DNA of 35,604 nt, taken from contig NZ_HG964936.1 in the NCBI RefSeq assembly GCF_000613245.1, forward strand, positions 97,734 to 133,337. Reading direction: 5' to 3'. The notes under the pieces were generated by a model. It saw only the letters and a list, made by a program, of their open reading frames with translations. It made no database searches and had not been told where the DNA came from. This stretch comes from Mycobacterium asiaticum DSM 44297. GTDB taxonomy: Bacteria; Actinomycetota; Actinomycetes; Mycobacteriales; Mycobacteriaceae. Positions 24,964 to 32,192 of this stretch are shown here, piece by piece (within the stretch, counting starts at the first letter, position 1; every line of letters starts with the position of its first letter). A program made the position numbers and the translations under genes.

Positions 24964-26215
24964 CTGCGACCATCCTGCGCGCGGCCCGGTGGGCCGACGT
25001 GGACGCGGGCGAGGTTCGTTCCCCGGCGGTGGTGGTGGTCGAGGGTGAACGCATCACGGCCGTCAATCCCGATCAGGCGCAACCAGATTCGGCGACGGTA
25101 GTCGACCTCGGGGACGTCACGTTGCTCCCCGGCCTGATGGACATGGAGCTCAACCTGTTCATCGGGGGGCCGGGGGGCCGGAAGGACTGCCGGCGCCAAT
25201 GCACGGCGTGCAGGACGATCCCGCGTACCGCACGTTGCGGGCCGCGGTGAACGCGCGCACCACACTCGACGCCGGTTTCACCACGGTGCGTAACCTGGGG
25301 CTGATGGTCAAGACCGGCGGCTACCTGCTTGATGTCGCGCTGCAGCGCGCAGTGGACCAGGGTTGGCACGTCGGGCCGCGCATCTACCCGGCGGGCCATG
25401 CCGTCACCCCGTACGGTGGGCACCTGGACCCGACGGTTTTTCAGCGGTTGGCGCCCGGGATCATGCCGTTGTCGGTCGCCGAGGGGATCGCCAATGGCGT
25501 GCCGGACGTTATCGCCTGTGTTCGCTACCAGATTCGCCACGGCGCCAAGCTGATCAAGGTCTCGGCCTCGGGCGGGGTCATGTCGCACAGCACCGCGCCC
25601 GGCTCCCAGCAGTACTCCGACGCGGAGTTTGCCGCGATCGCCGACGAAGCACACCGCGCCGGGGTTCGGGTGGCCGCGCATGCCGTCGGCGACACCGCGA
25701 TCCAGGCCTGCATCCGGGCCGGGATCGATTGCATCGAACACGGCTTTCTGGCCAGTGACGACACCATCCAGATGATGGTCGATCACGGCACGTTCCTGGT
25801 CTCGACCACGTACTTGACCGAGGCGATGGCGGTCGACCGGATCGCGCCGGAACTGCGCAGGAAGGCCGAAGAGGTCTTTCCCCGGGCAAAGGCCATGCTG
25901 CCCAAGGCGATTGCGGCAGGCGTACGCATCGCGTGTGGCACCGACGCACCGGCGATCCCGCACGGCCAGAACGCCCGCGAGCTGCTGGCCCTGGTCGACC
26001 GCGGCATGACGCCGATGCAGGCGATCCGGGCCGCCACCGCGGTGGCCGCCGAACTGATCGACGCCGATGACGAGTTGGGCCGGCTGGCCCCCGGCTACCT
26101 GGCCGACATCATCGCGGTGCCGGGCGATCCCTCGCGGGACATCGGCACCACCCTTGAGGTTGCCTTCGTCATGAAGAACGGGAGCATCCACAAGATTCCG
26201 GCAGGCGTCGACTGA
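24960..26215 (+). pseudogene. Amidohydrolase-superfamily enzyme lacking HxH, frame broken near 25170
   Basis: The N-terminal part starts at GTG 24960 ((V)TATILRAARWADVDAG), overlapping the small gene's stop as GTGA. After the runs of six G at 25164-25169 and 25172-25177 the true frame shifts; adding one G to the second run yields GGPEGLPAPMHG and joins the rest to TGA 26213-26215, about 418 residues. The fold resembles imidazolonepropionase-like amidohydrolases: LIKVSASGG (Lys ligand), VAAHAVGD and CIEHGFL (His ligands) and CGTDAP (Asp) are kept. The strand-1 HxH motif is replaced by E63-L-N65 (LMDMELNLF). Substrate unknown; C-N bond or ring hydrolysis is plausible. MarR starts on the stop (TGATG). 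Confidence 0.8.
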
Positions 26216-26694
26216 TGACCGGAGCCGACATCGAACTCACCGACAACATCCTGTGGCTGCTCAAGCAGGCCTTCTACTACTCGCTGACCACGATCAACGA
26301 AGCCATGAGCGCACACGGGGTCAGTACTGCTCAGATCGGCGTGCTCCGGCAGCTGGCCAATGAACCCGGCCTGTCCGGTGCCGAGCTGGCCCGCCGGCTC
26401 CTGATCAGCCCGCAAGGGGTTCAGCTCGCGCTGACGTCGCTGCAGCGCCGAGGCCTCGTCAAGAGAAAGAAGAACCCCGCGCACGGCCGCATCTTGCAGG
26501 CCTACCTCACCGAGGAAGGGCGCAAGGTCGCTGCGACGGTGGTCAGCGACGCGGTGGAAGCCCACGAGCGGGTCTTCGGCGTACTCAGCCCGGCGGAGCA
26601 GGCGACGCTGCGCGAGTTGCTGGGTCGCGTGGTGGAGAAGGGCACCGGTCACGAACTCTTCGCCGATCACGTCGAGGAACGGGATAGTCTCTAG
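26215..26694 (+). CDS. MarR-family transcriptional regulator
   Basis: This 159-residue protein has a winged helix-turn-helix at about residues 35-100: STAQIGVLRQLANEPGLSGA, then ELARRLLISPQGVQLALTSL as the recognition region, and the basic wing RRGLVKRKKNPAHG. Helical ends (LTDNILWLLKQAFYYSLT; ATLRELLGRVVEKG) form the dimer interface. MarR proteins usually repress nearby catabolic genes and are released by a pathway compound. It lies last in the Rieske-1 operon, starting on the amidohydrolase stop. Two matching 20-bp sites before the two operons of the island are likely its operators, which would also make it autoregulated. Confidence 0.92.
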   Translation: MTGADIELTDNILWLLKQAFYYSLTTINEAMSAHGVSTAQIGVLRQLANEPGLSGAELARRLLISPQGVQLALTSLQRRGLVKRKKNPAHGRILQAYLTEEGRKVAATVVSDAVEAHERVFGVLSPAEQATLRELLGRVVEKGTGHELFADHVEERDSL

Positions 26695-26726
26695 TACTTG
26701 ATAACGATCGCAAGTAGTTGATACTG
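26693..26726 (+). promoter_or_regulatory. Ferredoxin-operon promoter with overlapping repeats and shared operator
   Basis: TTGATA (26698-26703) and GATACT (26720-26725), 16 bases apart, fit a SigA-type promoter. AGTACTTGATA (26693-26703) and AGTAGTTGATA (26713-26723) differ at one base and are spaced exactly 20 bp, two DNA turns, covering the -35 and -10 boxes. The 20-bp site ATCGCAAGTAGTTGATACTG (26707-26726) is shared with the Rieske-1 promoter. Transcription would begin at about 26732, so the ferredoxin mRNA is probably leaderless. Confidence 0.6.
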
Positions 26727-26734
26727 TGGCGGTG

Positions 26735-27040
26735 ATGTCGGATTCCCCTGCTCTGTCATGTGTGGACGCCGCACAGGTCACCATCGATCTGGACGGGCGC
26801 ACCACCGCGGTGTCCTACTCGCGGGGCGACACGCTGCTGCAGACCGCCCGGATGGCGGGACTGTCGCCGCCGTCGTCCTGCGAAGTCGGTTCCTGCGGAA
26901 CATGTATGGCGCGGCTGACCGAGGGCGGCGCGCGGATGCTGAACAACGACGCTCTGGAGGAGGACGAGGTGGCCGAGGGCTGGGTCCTGACCTGTCAGGC
27001 ACTGCCGACCACCCCGACGGTGCGGGTGGTCTACGAGTGA
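26735..27040 (+). CDS. Plant-type [2Fe-2S] ferredoxin
   Basis: This 101-residue protein has the plant-type cluster ligands C49, C54 and C57 (SSCEVGSCGTCMARL, C-x4-C-x2-C) and C87 (WVLTCQA). It most likely passes electrons to the two Rieske oxygenases of the island. No ferredoxin reductase is encoded here, so one must come from elsewhere in the genome. I take ATG 26735 as the start; GTG 26732 (close to the expected transcription start) and GTG 26726 (inside the promoter) are alternatives. The next gene overlaps its stop (GTGA). Confidence 0.9.
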   Translation: MSDSPALSCVDAAQVTIDLDGRTTAVSYSRGDTLLQTARMAGLSPPSSCEVGSCGTCMARLTEGGARMLNNDALEEDEVAEGWVLTCQALPTTPTVRVVYE

Positions 27041-27780
27041 GCAGGGTGGCGGTGGTAACCGGAGGCGCATCGGGTATCGGGGAGGCCACCTGCCGTGAAC
27101 TGGGCCGGCGCGGCCACCGGGTTGGGGTGCTCGACATCGATGAGGATGCGGCGCAACGGGTTACCGACGACCTGCGGGCGGACGGGATCACCGCCACCGC
27201 CGCCGGCGCCGACGTCACCGAGCGGACCGCCGTCGAGCAGGCATTCGCCAAAATTCGCAGCGAACTGGGGCCGGTCTCAGTCCTGGTCACCAGCGCCGGA
27301 CTCTTCGATTTCTCGCCGTTCCTGGAGATCACGACGCAGGACTGGGCCCGCATCGTCGACGTCAACCTCACCGGTACGTTCCATTGCTGCCAAGTCGCGC
27401 TGCCGGACATGCTGGCGACGAACTGGGGCCGGATCGTGCTGATCTCGTCGTCCAGCGCGCAGCGGGGATCGCCCTTCGCCGCGCACTACGCAGCGGCCAA
27501 GGGCGCCGTGCTGACCCTGACCAAGTCGCTGGCCCGTGAGTACGCCGCCCAGGGCATCACCGTCAACACCATCCCACCCTCGGGCATCGAGACACCGATG
27601 CAGCACCAATCACAAGCGGCCGGCTACCTGCCGTCCAACGAGCAGATCGCGAGCAATATCCCGGTCGGCTACCTGGGCACCGGCGCCGACATCGCCGCGG
27701 CGGTGGGATTCCTGTGCTCGGACGAGGCTCGATTCATCACCGGTCAGGTCATCGGGGTCAACGGCGGGTCGGTGCTATGA
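27037..27780 (+). CDS. Short-chain dehydrogenase/reductase (SDR)
   Basis: This 247-residue classical SDR has the cofactor motif TGGASGIG (8-15), the acidic residue after strand 2 (GVLDID, suggesting NAD), the catalytic Y151-x3-K155 (YAAAK) and S138. The usual NAG motif reads TSAG. It ends FITGQVIGVNGGSVL, typical of the family. In this island it would oxidise an alcohol or a cis-diol formed by the oxygenases; both are known SDR reactions. The GTG at 27037 overlaps the ferredoxin stop, and Rieske-2 follows 22 bases downstream. Confidence 0.92.
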   Translation: MSRVAVVTGGASGIGEATCRELGRRGHRVGVLDIDEDAAQRVTDDLRADGITATAAGADVTERTAVEQAFAKIRSELGPVSVLVTSAGLFDFSPFLEITTQDWARIVDVNLTGTFHCCQVALPDMLATNWGRIVLISSSSAQRGSPFAAHYAAAKGAVLTLTKSLAREYAAQGITVNTIPPSGIETPMQHQSQAAGYLPSNEQIASNIPVGYLGTGADIAAAVGFLCSDEARFITGQVIGVNGGSVL

Positions 27781-27802
27781 CTGCCAGGACAAGGAGGCCA
27801 AA

Positions 27803-29065
27803 ATGACTCGATCGGGCAGGCCCGCCGAGGGGTCGTGGACCGAGCACTATCCCGAACTGGGAACCGGTCCGATCTCCTTCCGGGACTCCACATCCGAGGA
27901 GTTCTACGAACTGGAGCGCGAAGCGGTCTTCAAGCGGGCCTGGCTGAACGTCGCGCGGGTGGAGGAATTGCCCCGCACGGGTAGCTACCTGACCAAGGAG
28001 ATCGAGGTCGCTCGCACCTCGGTGATTCTGGTCAGGGGCCGTGACGAGCGCATCCGTGCCTTCTACAATGTGTGCCGGCATCGGGGAAATAAGTTGGTGT
28101 GGAACGACTTTCCCGGTGACGAGACCCGCGGCACCTGTCGGCAGTTCACCTGCAAGTACCACGGCTGGCGCTACGGTCTGGACGGTGCGCTGACTTTCGT
28201 TCAGCAGCAGTCGGAGTTCTTCGATCTGGATCCGGCGAAGTACGGGCTGCGGGCGGTGCACTGCGACGTCTGGAACGGCTTCATCTTCATCAACTTCGAC
28301 GACGAACCGCGCCAGACTCTGCGGGAATTTTTGGGGCCGATGATCACCGGCCTGGACGGTTATCCGTTCGACAAGCTGACCGAACGCTACGAGTGGGTGG
28401 CCCACAACAACAGCAACTGGAAGATCTTCGCCGACGCGTTCCAGGAGTACTACCACGTGCCTTCGCTGCACCCCCAACAGGTGCCCGCGGCGGTGCGTGA
28501 CCCCAACGCCGGATTCACTTGTGGCCATTTCCAACTCGACGGCCCGCACCGGATGGTCTCGACAGCGGGTCGGCGGCGCTGGTTACTGCCCCAGGAGTAC
28601 ATGTACCCGATCGAGCGAGCCACCCGCAGCGGGCTGGTGGGCCCGTGGCGCACCCCCGACATCGGCGAACTGCCGGCCGGGCTCAACCCCGGCGGGATCG
28701 AACCGTGGGGGATCAGCAACTTTCAGATCTTCCCCAACATTGAGATCCTCATCTACGGCGGCTGGTACCTGCTCTACCGCTACTGGCCCACTTCGCACAA
28801 TACCCACCGTTTCGAGGCCTACACCTACTTCCACCCCGCGCGCAGTGTGCGGGAGCGGATCGAGCACGAGGTCGCCGCGGTGGTGCTCAAGGAGTTCGCG
28901 CTGCAGGACGCCGGCATGCTCGGCGGGACCCAGGCCGCGTTGGAGTATGGCATCGTCGACGACTTTCCGCTCAACGACCAGGAGATCCTGGTGCGTCACC
29001 TGCACAAGGTGGTGGTCGACTGGGTCGAGGCGTACCGGCGCGAGAGAATGCCGGCGGGAGTCTGA
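27803..29065 (+). CDS. Rieske non-heme iron oxygenase, alpha subunit (copy 2)
   Basis: This intact 420-residue protein is a close paralogue of copy 1 (both have AEGSWT-x-HYPELGTGP at residues 8-23). Rieske ligands: C91, H93, C117, H120, again with 23 residues between the pairs and an extra Cys112. Mononuclear iron site: H218 and H223 in DAFQEYYHVPSLH, with E215 at the bridging position that is Asp in naphthalene dioxygenase; D392 (NDQEILVRHLHK) is the likely third ligand. Such enzymes insert O2 into aromatic rings or hydroxylate/demethylate C-H and N-alkyl groups; Glu at the bridge is known from carnitine oxygenase CntA. The ATG follows AAGGAGG. The paired small gene starts one base after the stop. 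Confidence 0.92.
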   Translation: MTRSGRPAEGSWTEHYPELGTGPISFRDSTSEEFYELEREAVFKRAWLNVARVEELPRTGSYLTKEIEVARTSVILVRGRDERIRAFYNVCRHRGNKLVWNDFPGDETRGTCRQFTCKYHGWRYGLDGALTFVQQQSEFFDLDPAKYGLRAVHCDVWNGFIFINFDDEPRQTLREFLGPMITGLDGYPFDKLTERYEWVAHNNSNWKIFADAFQEYYHVPSLHPQQVPAAVRDPNAGFTCGHFQLDGPHRMVSTAGRRRWLLPQEYMYPIERATRSGLVGPWRTPDIGELPAGLNPGGIEPWGISNFQIFPNIEILIYGGWYLLYRYWPTSHNTHRFEAYTYFHPARSVRERIEHEVAAVVLKEFALQDAGMLGGTQAALEYGIVDDFPLNDQEILVRHLHKVVVDWVEAYRRERMPAGV

Positions 29066-29066
29066 G

Positions 29067-29402
29067 ATGGCCGGCAACATGCTGCCCAGCGCGTTCGCGG
29101 AGCTGGAAAAGTACGCTCAGAACTGGTGTCTGGCAACGGAATCCGAACGGTGGAACGCCCGGGTGAATAGCACCATGCCGCAGCTGCGGGAGTTCTACGA
29201 CGCCTTCTTCCCGCGCCTGGAGGAGGCCATCGACTACTGCGACAAGTTTGCGCTCGACGGGTTGCCCGACGACGCGCTCAATCTGCTGCACCTGATCTAT
29301 TCGTTGATCATGGTCGCCATGGCGGTCGAAGTCATGCATCAGCCGGTGCCGGTGGATGCCGCGGACGCCGTGATGGTCCGCACCGGCGAACCGGTGCCTT
29401 GA
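29067..29402 (+). CDS. Small helical protein of unknown function paired with Rieske oxygenase (copy 2)
   Basis: This 111-residue protein is the paralogue of the one after Rieske-1, with the same blocks at an offset of three: W-C-L-x-T-E (20-25), F-Y-D-A (43-46), P-R-x-E-E-A, Y-C-D-K-F-A-L-D (57-64), L-P-D-D-A-L-N-L, H-L-I-Y-S and the ending EPVP. It starts one base after the Rieske-2 stop. Charged first half, then a hydrophobic helix (LHLIYSLIMVAMAVEVM). The repeated pairing with an alpha subunit points to a physical partner such as a stabilising subunit, an electron-transfer docking protein or an assembly factor. No known family comes to mind. Confidence 0.8.
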   Translation: MAGNMLPSAFAELEKYAQNWCLATESERWNARVNSTMPQLREFYDAFFPRLEEAIDYCDKFALDGLPDDALNLLHLIYSLIMVAMAVEVMHQPVPVDAADAVMVRTGEPVP

Positions 29403-29445
29403 CCCGAAACCCGCTGCGGCAGTTGGTCTATAGAAAGGTTCGGCC

Positions 29446-30291
29446 ATGAGTGTGCTCACCATCAACAAGCTCACCGAGACGGTCGGTGCACAGGTCTGCG
29501 GGCTCGATCTTGCCGACGCGGCATCCGACGACTCGATCGGTGCGGCCATCCTCGACGCGCTGGAAGTCAATGGGGTGCTGGTCTTTCGGGGATTGCAACT
29601 CGATCCTGACGCGCAGGTCGCCTTCTGCCGCCGGCTGGGTGACATCGACCACTCGTCCGACGGGCATCACCCGGTGGCCGGCATCTACCCGATCACGCTG
29701 AATCCGGCGAAGAACTCGTCGGCGGCCTACTTGAAGGCCACATTCGATTGGCACATCGACGGGTGCACACCGCTCGGCGAGGAGTATCCGCAGAAGGCCA
29801 CCATCCTGTCGGCGGTGCAGGTCGCCGAGTGGGGCGGGGAGACCGAATTCGCCAATTCCTACGCCGCGTATGAGGCGCTCACGCCCGCGGAGCAGGAGCG
29901 CTTCGGACCGCTGCGCGTGGTGCATTCGCTGGAAGCCTCCCAGCGGCGGGTCACCCCGGACCCGACGCCGGAGCAGGTGGCGCGCTGGCGATCCCGGCGC
30001 ACCCATGAGCATCCGCTGGTTTGGACGCACCGCAGCGGCCGCAAGTCGCTGGTGCTGGGCGCCTCGGCCGATTACGTCGTCGGCATGGACCTGGACGAAG
30101 GACGCGCGCTGCTGGCCGAGTTGCTCGACCGCGCCACCACCCCGGACCGGGTCTACAGCCATGCCTGGACGGTCGGTGACACCGTCATCTGGGACAACCG
30201 TGGGGTGCTGCACCGGGCGGCGCCGTACGACCCGAACTCGCCGCGGGAGATGCTGCGCACCACCGTGCTGGGCGACGAACCCATCCAATAG
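29446..30291 (+). CDS. TauD/TfdA-family Fe(II)/2-oxoglutarate dioxygenase
   Basis: This 281-residue protein has the facial triad H103-x-D105 (DWHIDG) and H256 (GVLHRA) plus R267 and R271 for 2-oxoglutarate, matching E. coli TauD (H99, D101, H255, R266). The family hydroxylates a C-H next to sulfonate, ether or amine groups and so cleaves taurine, 2,4-D and similar compounds. It lies 43 bases after the small protein, with AGAAAGG before the ATG, and is probably the last gene of the ferredoxin operon. With Rieske oxygenases beside it, the island has two distinct kinds of O2-activating iron enzyme. Confidence 0.9.
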   Translation: MSVLTINKLTETVGAQVCGLDLADAASDDSIGAAILDALEVNGVLVFRGLQLDPDAQVAFCRRLGDIDHSSDGHHPVAGIYPITLNPAKNSSAAYLKATFDWHIDGCTPLGEEYPQKATILSAVQVAEWGGETEFANSYAAYEALTPAEQERFGPLRVVHSLEASQRRVTPDPTPEQVARWRSRRTHEHPLVWTHRSGRKSLVLGASADYVVGMDLDEGRALLAELLDRATTPDRVYSHAWTVGDTVIWDNRGVLHRAAPYDPNSPREMLRTTVLGDEPIQ

Positions 30292-30312
30292 CTTTTGCTA
30301 TCGTCCCTTGCC

Positions 30313-31173
30313 ATGTCACAGATGGACCGTCGCCGCATGCTGATGATGGCGGGATTCGGCGCGCTGGCGGCCGCCATTCCGGCCCCGCTGGCCGGGGCCG
30401 ACCCGGGCCTGGCGCCCGTGCCGGCAGCTCCGTCCGCGGGTACCGCCGGGGGGTTCATCTGGCACGACGAGTTCGATGGACCGGCCGGCTCGGCGCCCGA
30501 CCCGTCGAAATGGGCGGTGTCCAACTTCCGGACGCCGATCAGGAACCCGGTCGACTTCGACCAGCCGCAGTTCTGGGGCCAGTATCGCGACAACCGGCAG
30601 AACGTCTTCGTGGACGGCAAATCCAACCTGGTCCTGCGCGCCACCAAGGACGGCGGCGGTTACTTCGGCGGCCTGGTGCACGGCCTGTGGCGCGGCGGTG
30701 TCGGGACCACCTGGGAAGCCCGGATCAAGATGAACTGCCTCGCCCCCGGCATGTGGCCCGCGTGGTGGCTGTCGAATGACGATCCCGGCCGCTCCGGCGA
30801 GATCGACCTGATCGAGTGGTACGGAAACGGCACCTGGCCGTCGGGTACCACGGTCCACGCCAACCCGGACGGCACGGCCTTCGAGACCTTCCCGATCGGT
30901 GTCGACGGCGGCTGGCACAACTGGCGGGTCCGCTGGGACGTCACCGGCATGTACTTCTGGCTGGACTACGCCGACGGCGCGGCGCCCTACTTCTCCGTGC
31001 CGGCCACCGGCATCGAGGACCTGAACGAGCCGATCCGCGAGTGGCCGTTCAACGATCCGGATTACACGGTGTTCCCCGTGCTGAACCTGGCCGTCGGCGG
31101 CTCCGGCGGGGGCGATCCTGCCGCTGGGTCCTACCCGCAGGAAATGCTGGTCGACTGGGTGCGAGTCTTCTGA
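30313..31173 (+). CDS. Secreted GH16 beta-1,3-glucanase-type hydrolase (Rv0315-like), copy 1
   Basis: This 286-residue protein has a twin-arginine type signal (MDRRRMLMMAGFGALAAAIP) cleaved near AGA, then a GH16 jelly-roll domain. The catalytic motif E-x-D-x-x-E is E163-I-D-L-I-E168 (SGEIDLIEWYG). The sequence is very close to Rv0315, a secreted beta-glucanase-type antigen. It may act on beta-glucan outside the cell. I chose ATG 30313: TATCGT (30299-30304), preceded by an extended -10 TG, lies 8 bases upstream and suggests a leaderless mRNA; ATG 30322 (MDRRR) is possible. It marks the return to the conserved block after the island. Confidence 0.9.
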   Translation: MSQMDRRRMLMMAGFGALAAAIPAPLAGADPGLAPVPAAPSAGTAGGFIWHDEFDGPAGSAPDPSKWAVSNFRTPIRNPVDFDQPQFWGQYRDNRQNVFVDGKSNLVLRATKDGGGYFGGLVHGLWRGGVGTTWEARIKMNCLAPGMWPAWWLSNDDPGRSGEIDLIEWYGNGTWPSGTTVHANPDGTAFETFPIGVDGGWHNWRVRWDVTGMYFWLDYADGAAPYFSVPATGIEDLNEPIREWPFNDPDYTVFPVLNLAVGGSGGGDPAAGSYPQEMLVDWVRVF

Positions 31174-31194
31174 TTTTGATGCTGATTTTGATGC
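31171..31194 (+). repeat. Two exact copies of a 12-bp direct repeat
   Basis: TGATTTTGATGC occurs twice in a row (31171-31182 and 31183-31194), starting in the stop codon of the first GH16 gene. Probably a slippage product; no function is evident. Confidence 0.8.
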
Positions 31195-31248
31195 TGAGGC
31201 GAGTATCACCGCGTGTGCAAGGTGCGATCGGCCCCCGGCACATGGTTC

Positions 31249-31254
31249 TATAAG
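31249..31254 (+). promoter_or_regulatory. -10-like box upstream of GH16 copy 2
   Basis: TATAAG lies 103 bases before the ATG at 31358 in the 184-base gap between the GH16 genes, giving a 5' leader of about 95 bases if used. No good -35 box is seen. The rest of the gap shows a 12-bp direct repeat and nothing else clear. Confidence 0.35.
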
Positions 31255-31357
31255 ACCGTTTGTGAAAGTTCCCAGGGGGATGGCGCGAGTCCGAGAACCT
31301 GGCCGGGACAGGCCTCGATCGGGCCTTGAACGGCAAATAAAGAACGGTGGTACCTGA

Positions 31358-32188
31358 ATGGATCGTCGGAGCATGTTGTTGACGACAGGCCTCGGCATGC
31401 TGGCCGCCGCGGCATCGATCCCGATCCCCGAAGCCCAGGCCCACCCGGCGCCGCCCCAGGCGCCGTCGGCAGGCCCGTCCGGGCCCTACCTCTTCGCCGA
31501 CGAATTCGACGGCCCGGCCGGCGCTGGTCCGGACCCGGCCAAGTGGACCGTGCAGACCTGGCAGGACGACGTGTTCCCGCCGGTCGACGGGATCTACCGC
31601 AACGACCCCAGCAATGTCTTCCAGGACGGCAACTCCAACCTGGTGCTGCGGGCAACCAAAGATCTCAACGGCACCTATTACAGCGGCAAACTGCGTGGCA
31701 ACTGGCGCGGCATGATCGGCACCACCTGGGAATCGCGGATCAAGCTCGACTGCCTGAGCCCCGGGTTGTGGCCGTCGTTCTGGGCGGTCAACGAGGATCC
31801 GCTGCCGGACGGTGAGGTCGACGTCTTCGAGTGGTACGGCAACGGCGACTGGGCCCCCGGAACCACGGTCCACGCGGCATCCAACGGCAAGACCTGGGAG
31901 GGCAAGTCGATCCCCGGTCTGGTGGACGGCAACTGGCACACCTGGCAAATGCGCTGGGACGTCGACGGTTTCAAGTTCTCGCGGGACGGCGCGCAGTACT
32001 TTGCCGTGCCGCCGAAGCCGATCCACGTGCACGGCGGCGCGCCCGACGATTTCCGGTGGCCGTTCAACAATCCTGGCTACTGGATGTCACCCATGTACAC
32101 CCTCGCCGTCGGCGGCGTGGGCGCCGGCGATCCAGCCGGGGGCAACTTCCCGGCTTCCATGCTGATCGACTACATCCGCGTCTGGTAG
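31358..32188 (+). CDS. Secreted GH16 beta-glucanase-type hydrolase, copy 2
   Basis: This 276-residue protein is a diverged paralogue of the gene before it. It has a Tat-like signal (MDRRSMLLTTGLGMLAAAAS, cleaved near AQA) and the GH16 site E153-V-D-V-F-E158 (DGEVDVFEWYG). Both copies share GTTWE-x-RIK, WYGNG-x-W-x-x-GTTVHA, and the ending MLxDxxRVx. The loop between the first strands (TWQDDVFPPVDGIYRNDP) differs from copy 1, so substrate preference may differ. As I recall, M. tuberculosis has only Rv0315 at this place, so this is a local duplication. Confidence 0.88.
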   Translation: MDRRSMLLTTGLGMLAAAASIPIPEAQAHPAPPQAPSAGPSGPYLFADEFDGPAGAGPDPAKWTVQTWQDDVFPPVDGIYRNDPSNVFQDGNSNLVLRATKDLNGTYYSGKLRGNWRGMIGTTWESRIKLDCLSPGLWPSFWAVNEDPLPDGEVDVFEWYGNGDWAPGTTVHAASNGKTWEGKSIPGLVDGNWHTWQMRWDVDGFKFSRDGAQYFAVPPKPIHVHGGAPDDFRWPFNNPGYWMSPMYTLAVGGVGAGDPAGGNFPASMLIDYIRVW

Positions 32189-32192
32189 TCGC

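Noticed and set aside
25073..26191. Antisense frame of about 370 codons over the amidohydrolase
   Set aside because: The + strand has clear amidohydrolase motifs through this stretch; the antisense product matches nothing I know.
20838..30291. Island as an integrated phage or transposon
   Set aside because: No integrase, transposase, terminal inverted repeats, target duplication or tRNA gene was seen at its edges, and base composition looks like the rest of the window.
31171..31194. 12-bp direct repeat as a terminator
   Set aside because: It is a direct and not an inverted repeat, so it cannot form a hairpin, and no U-tract terminator follows.
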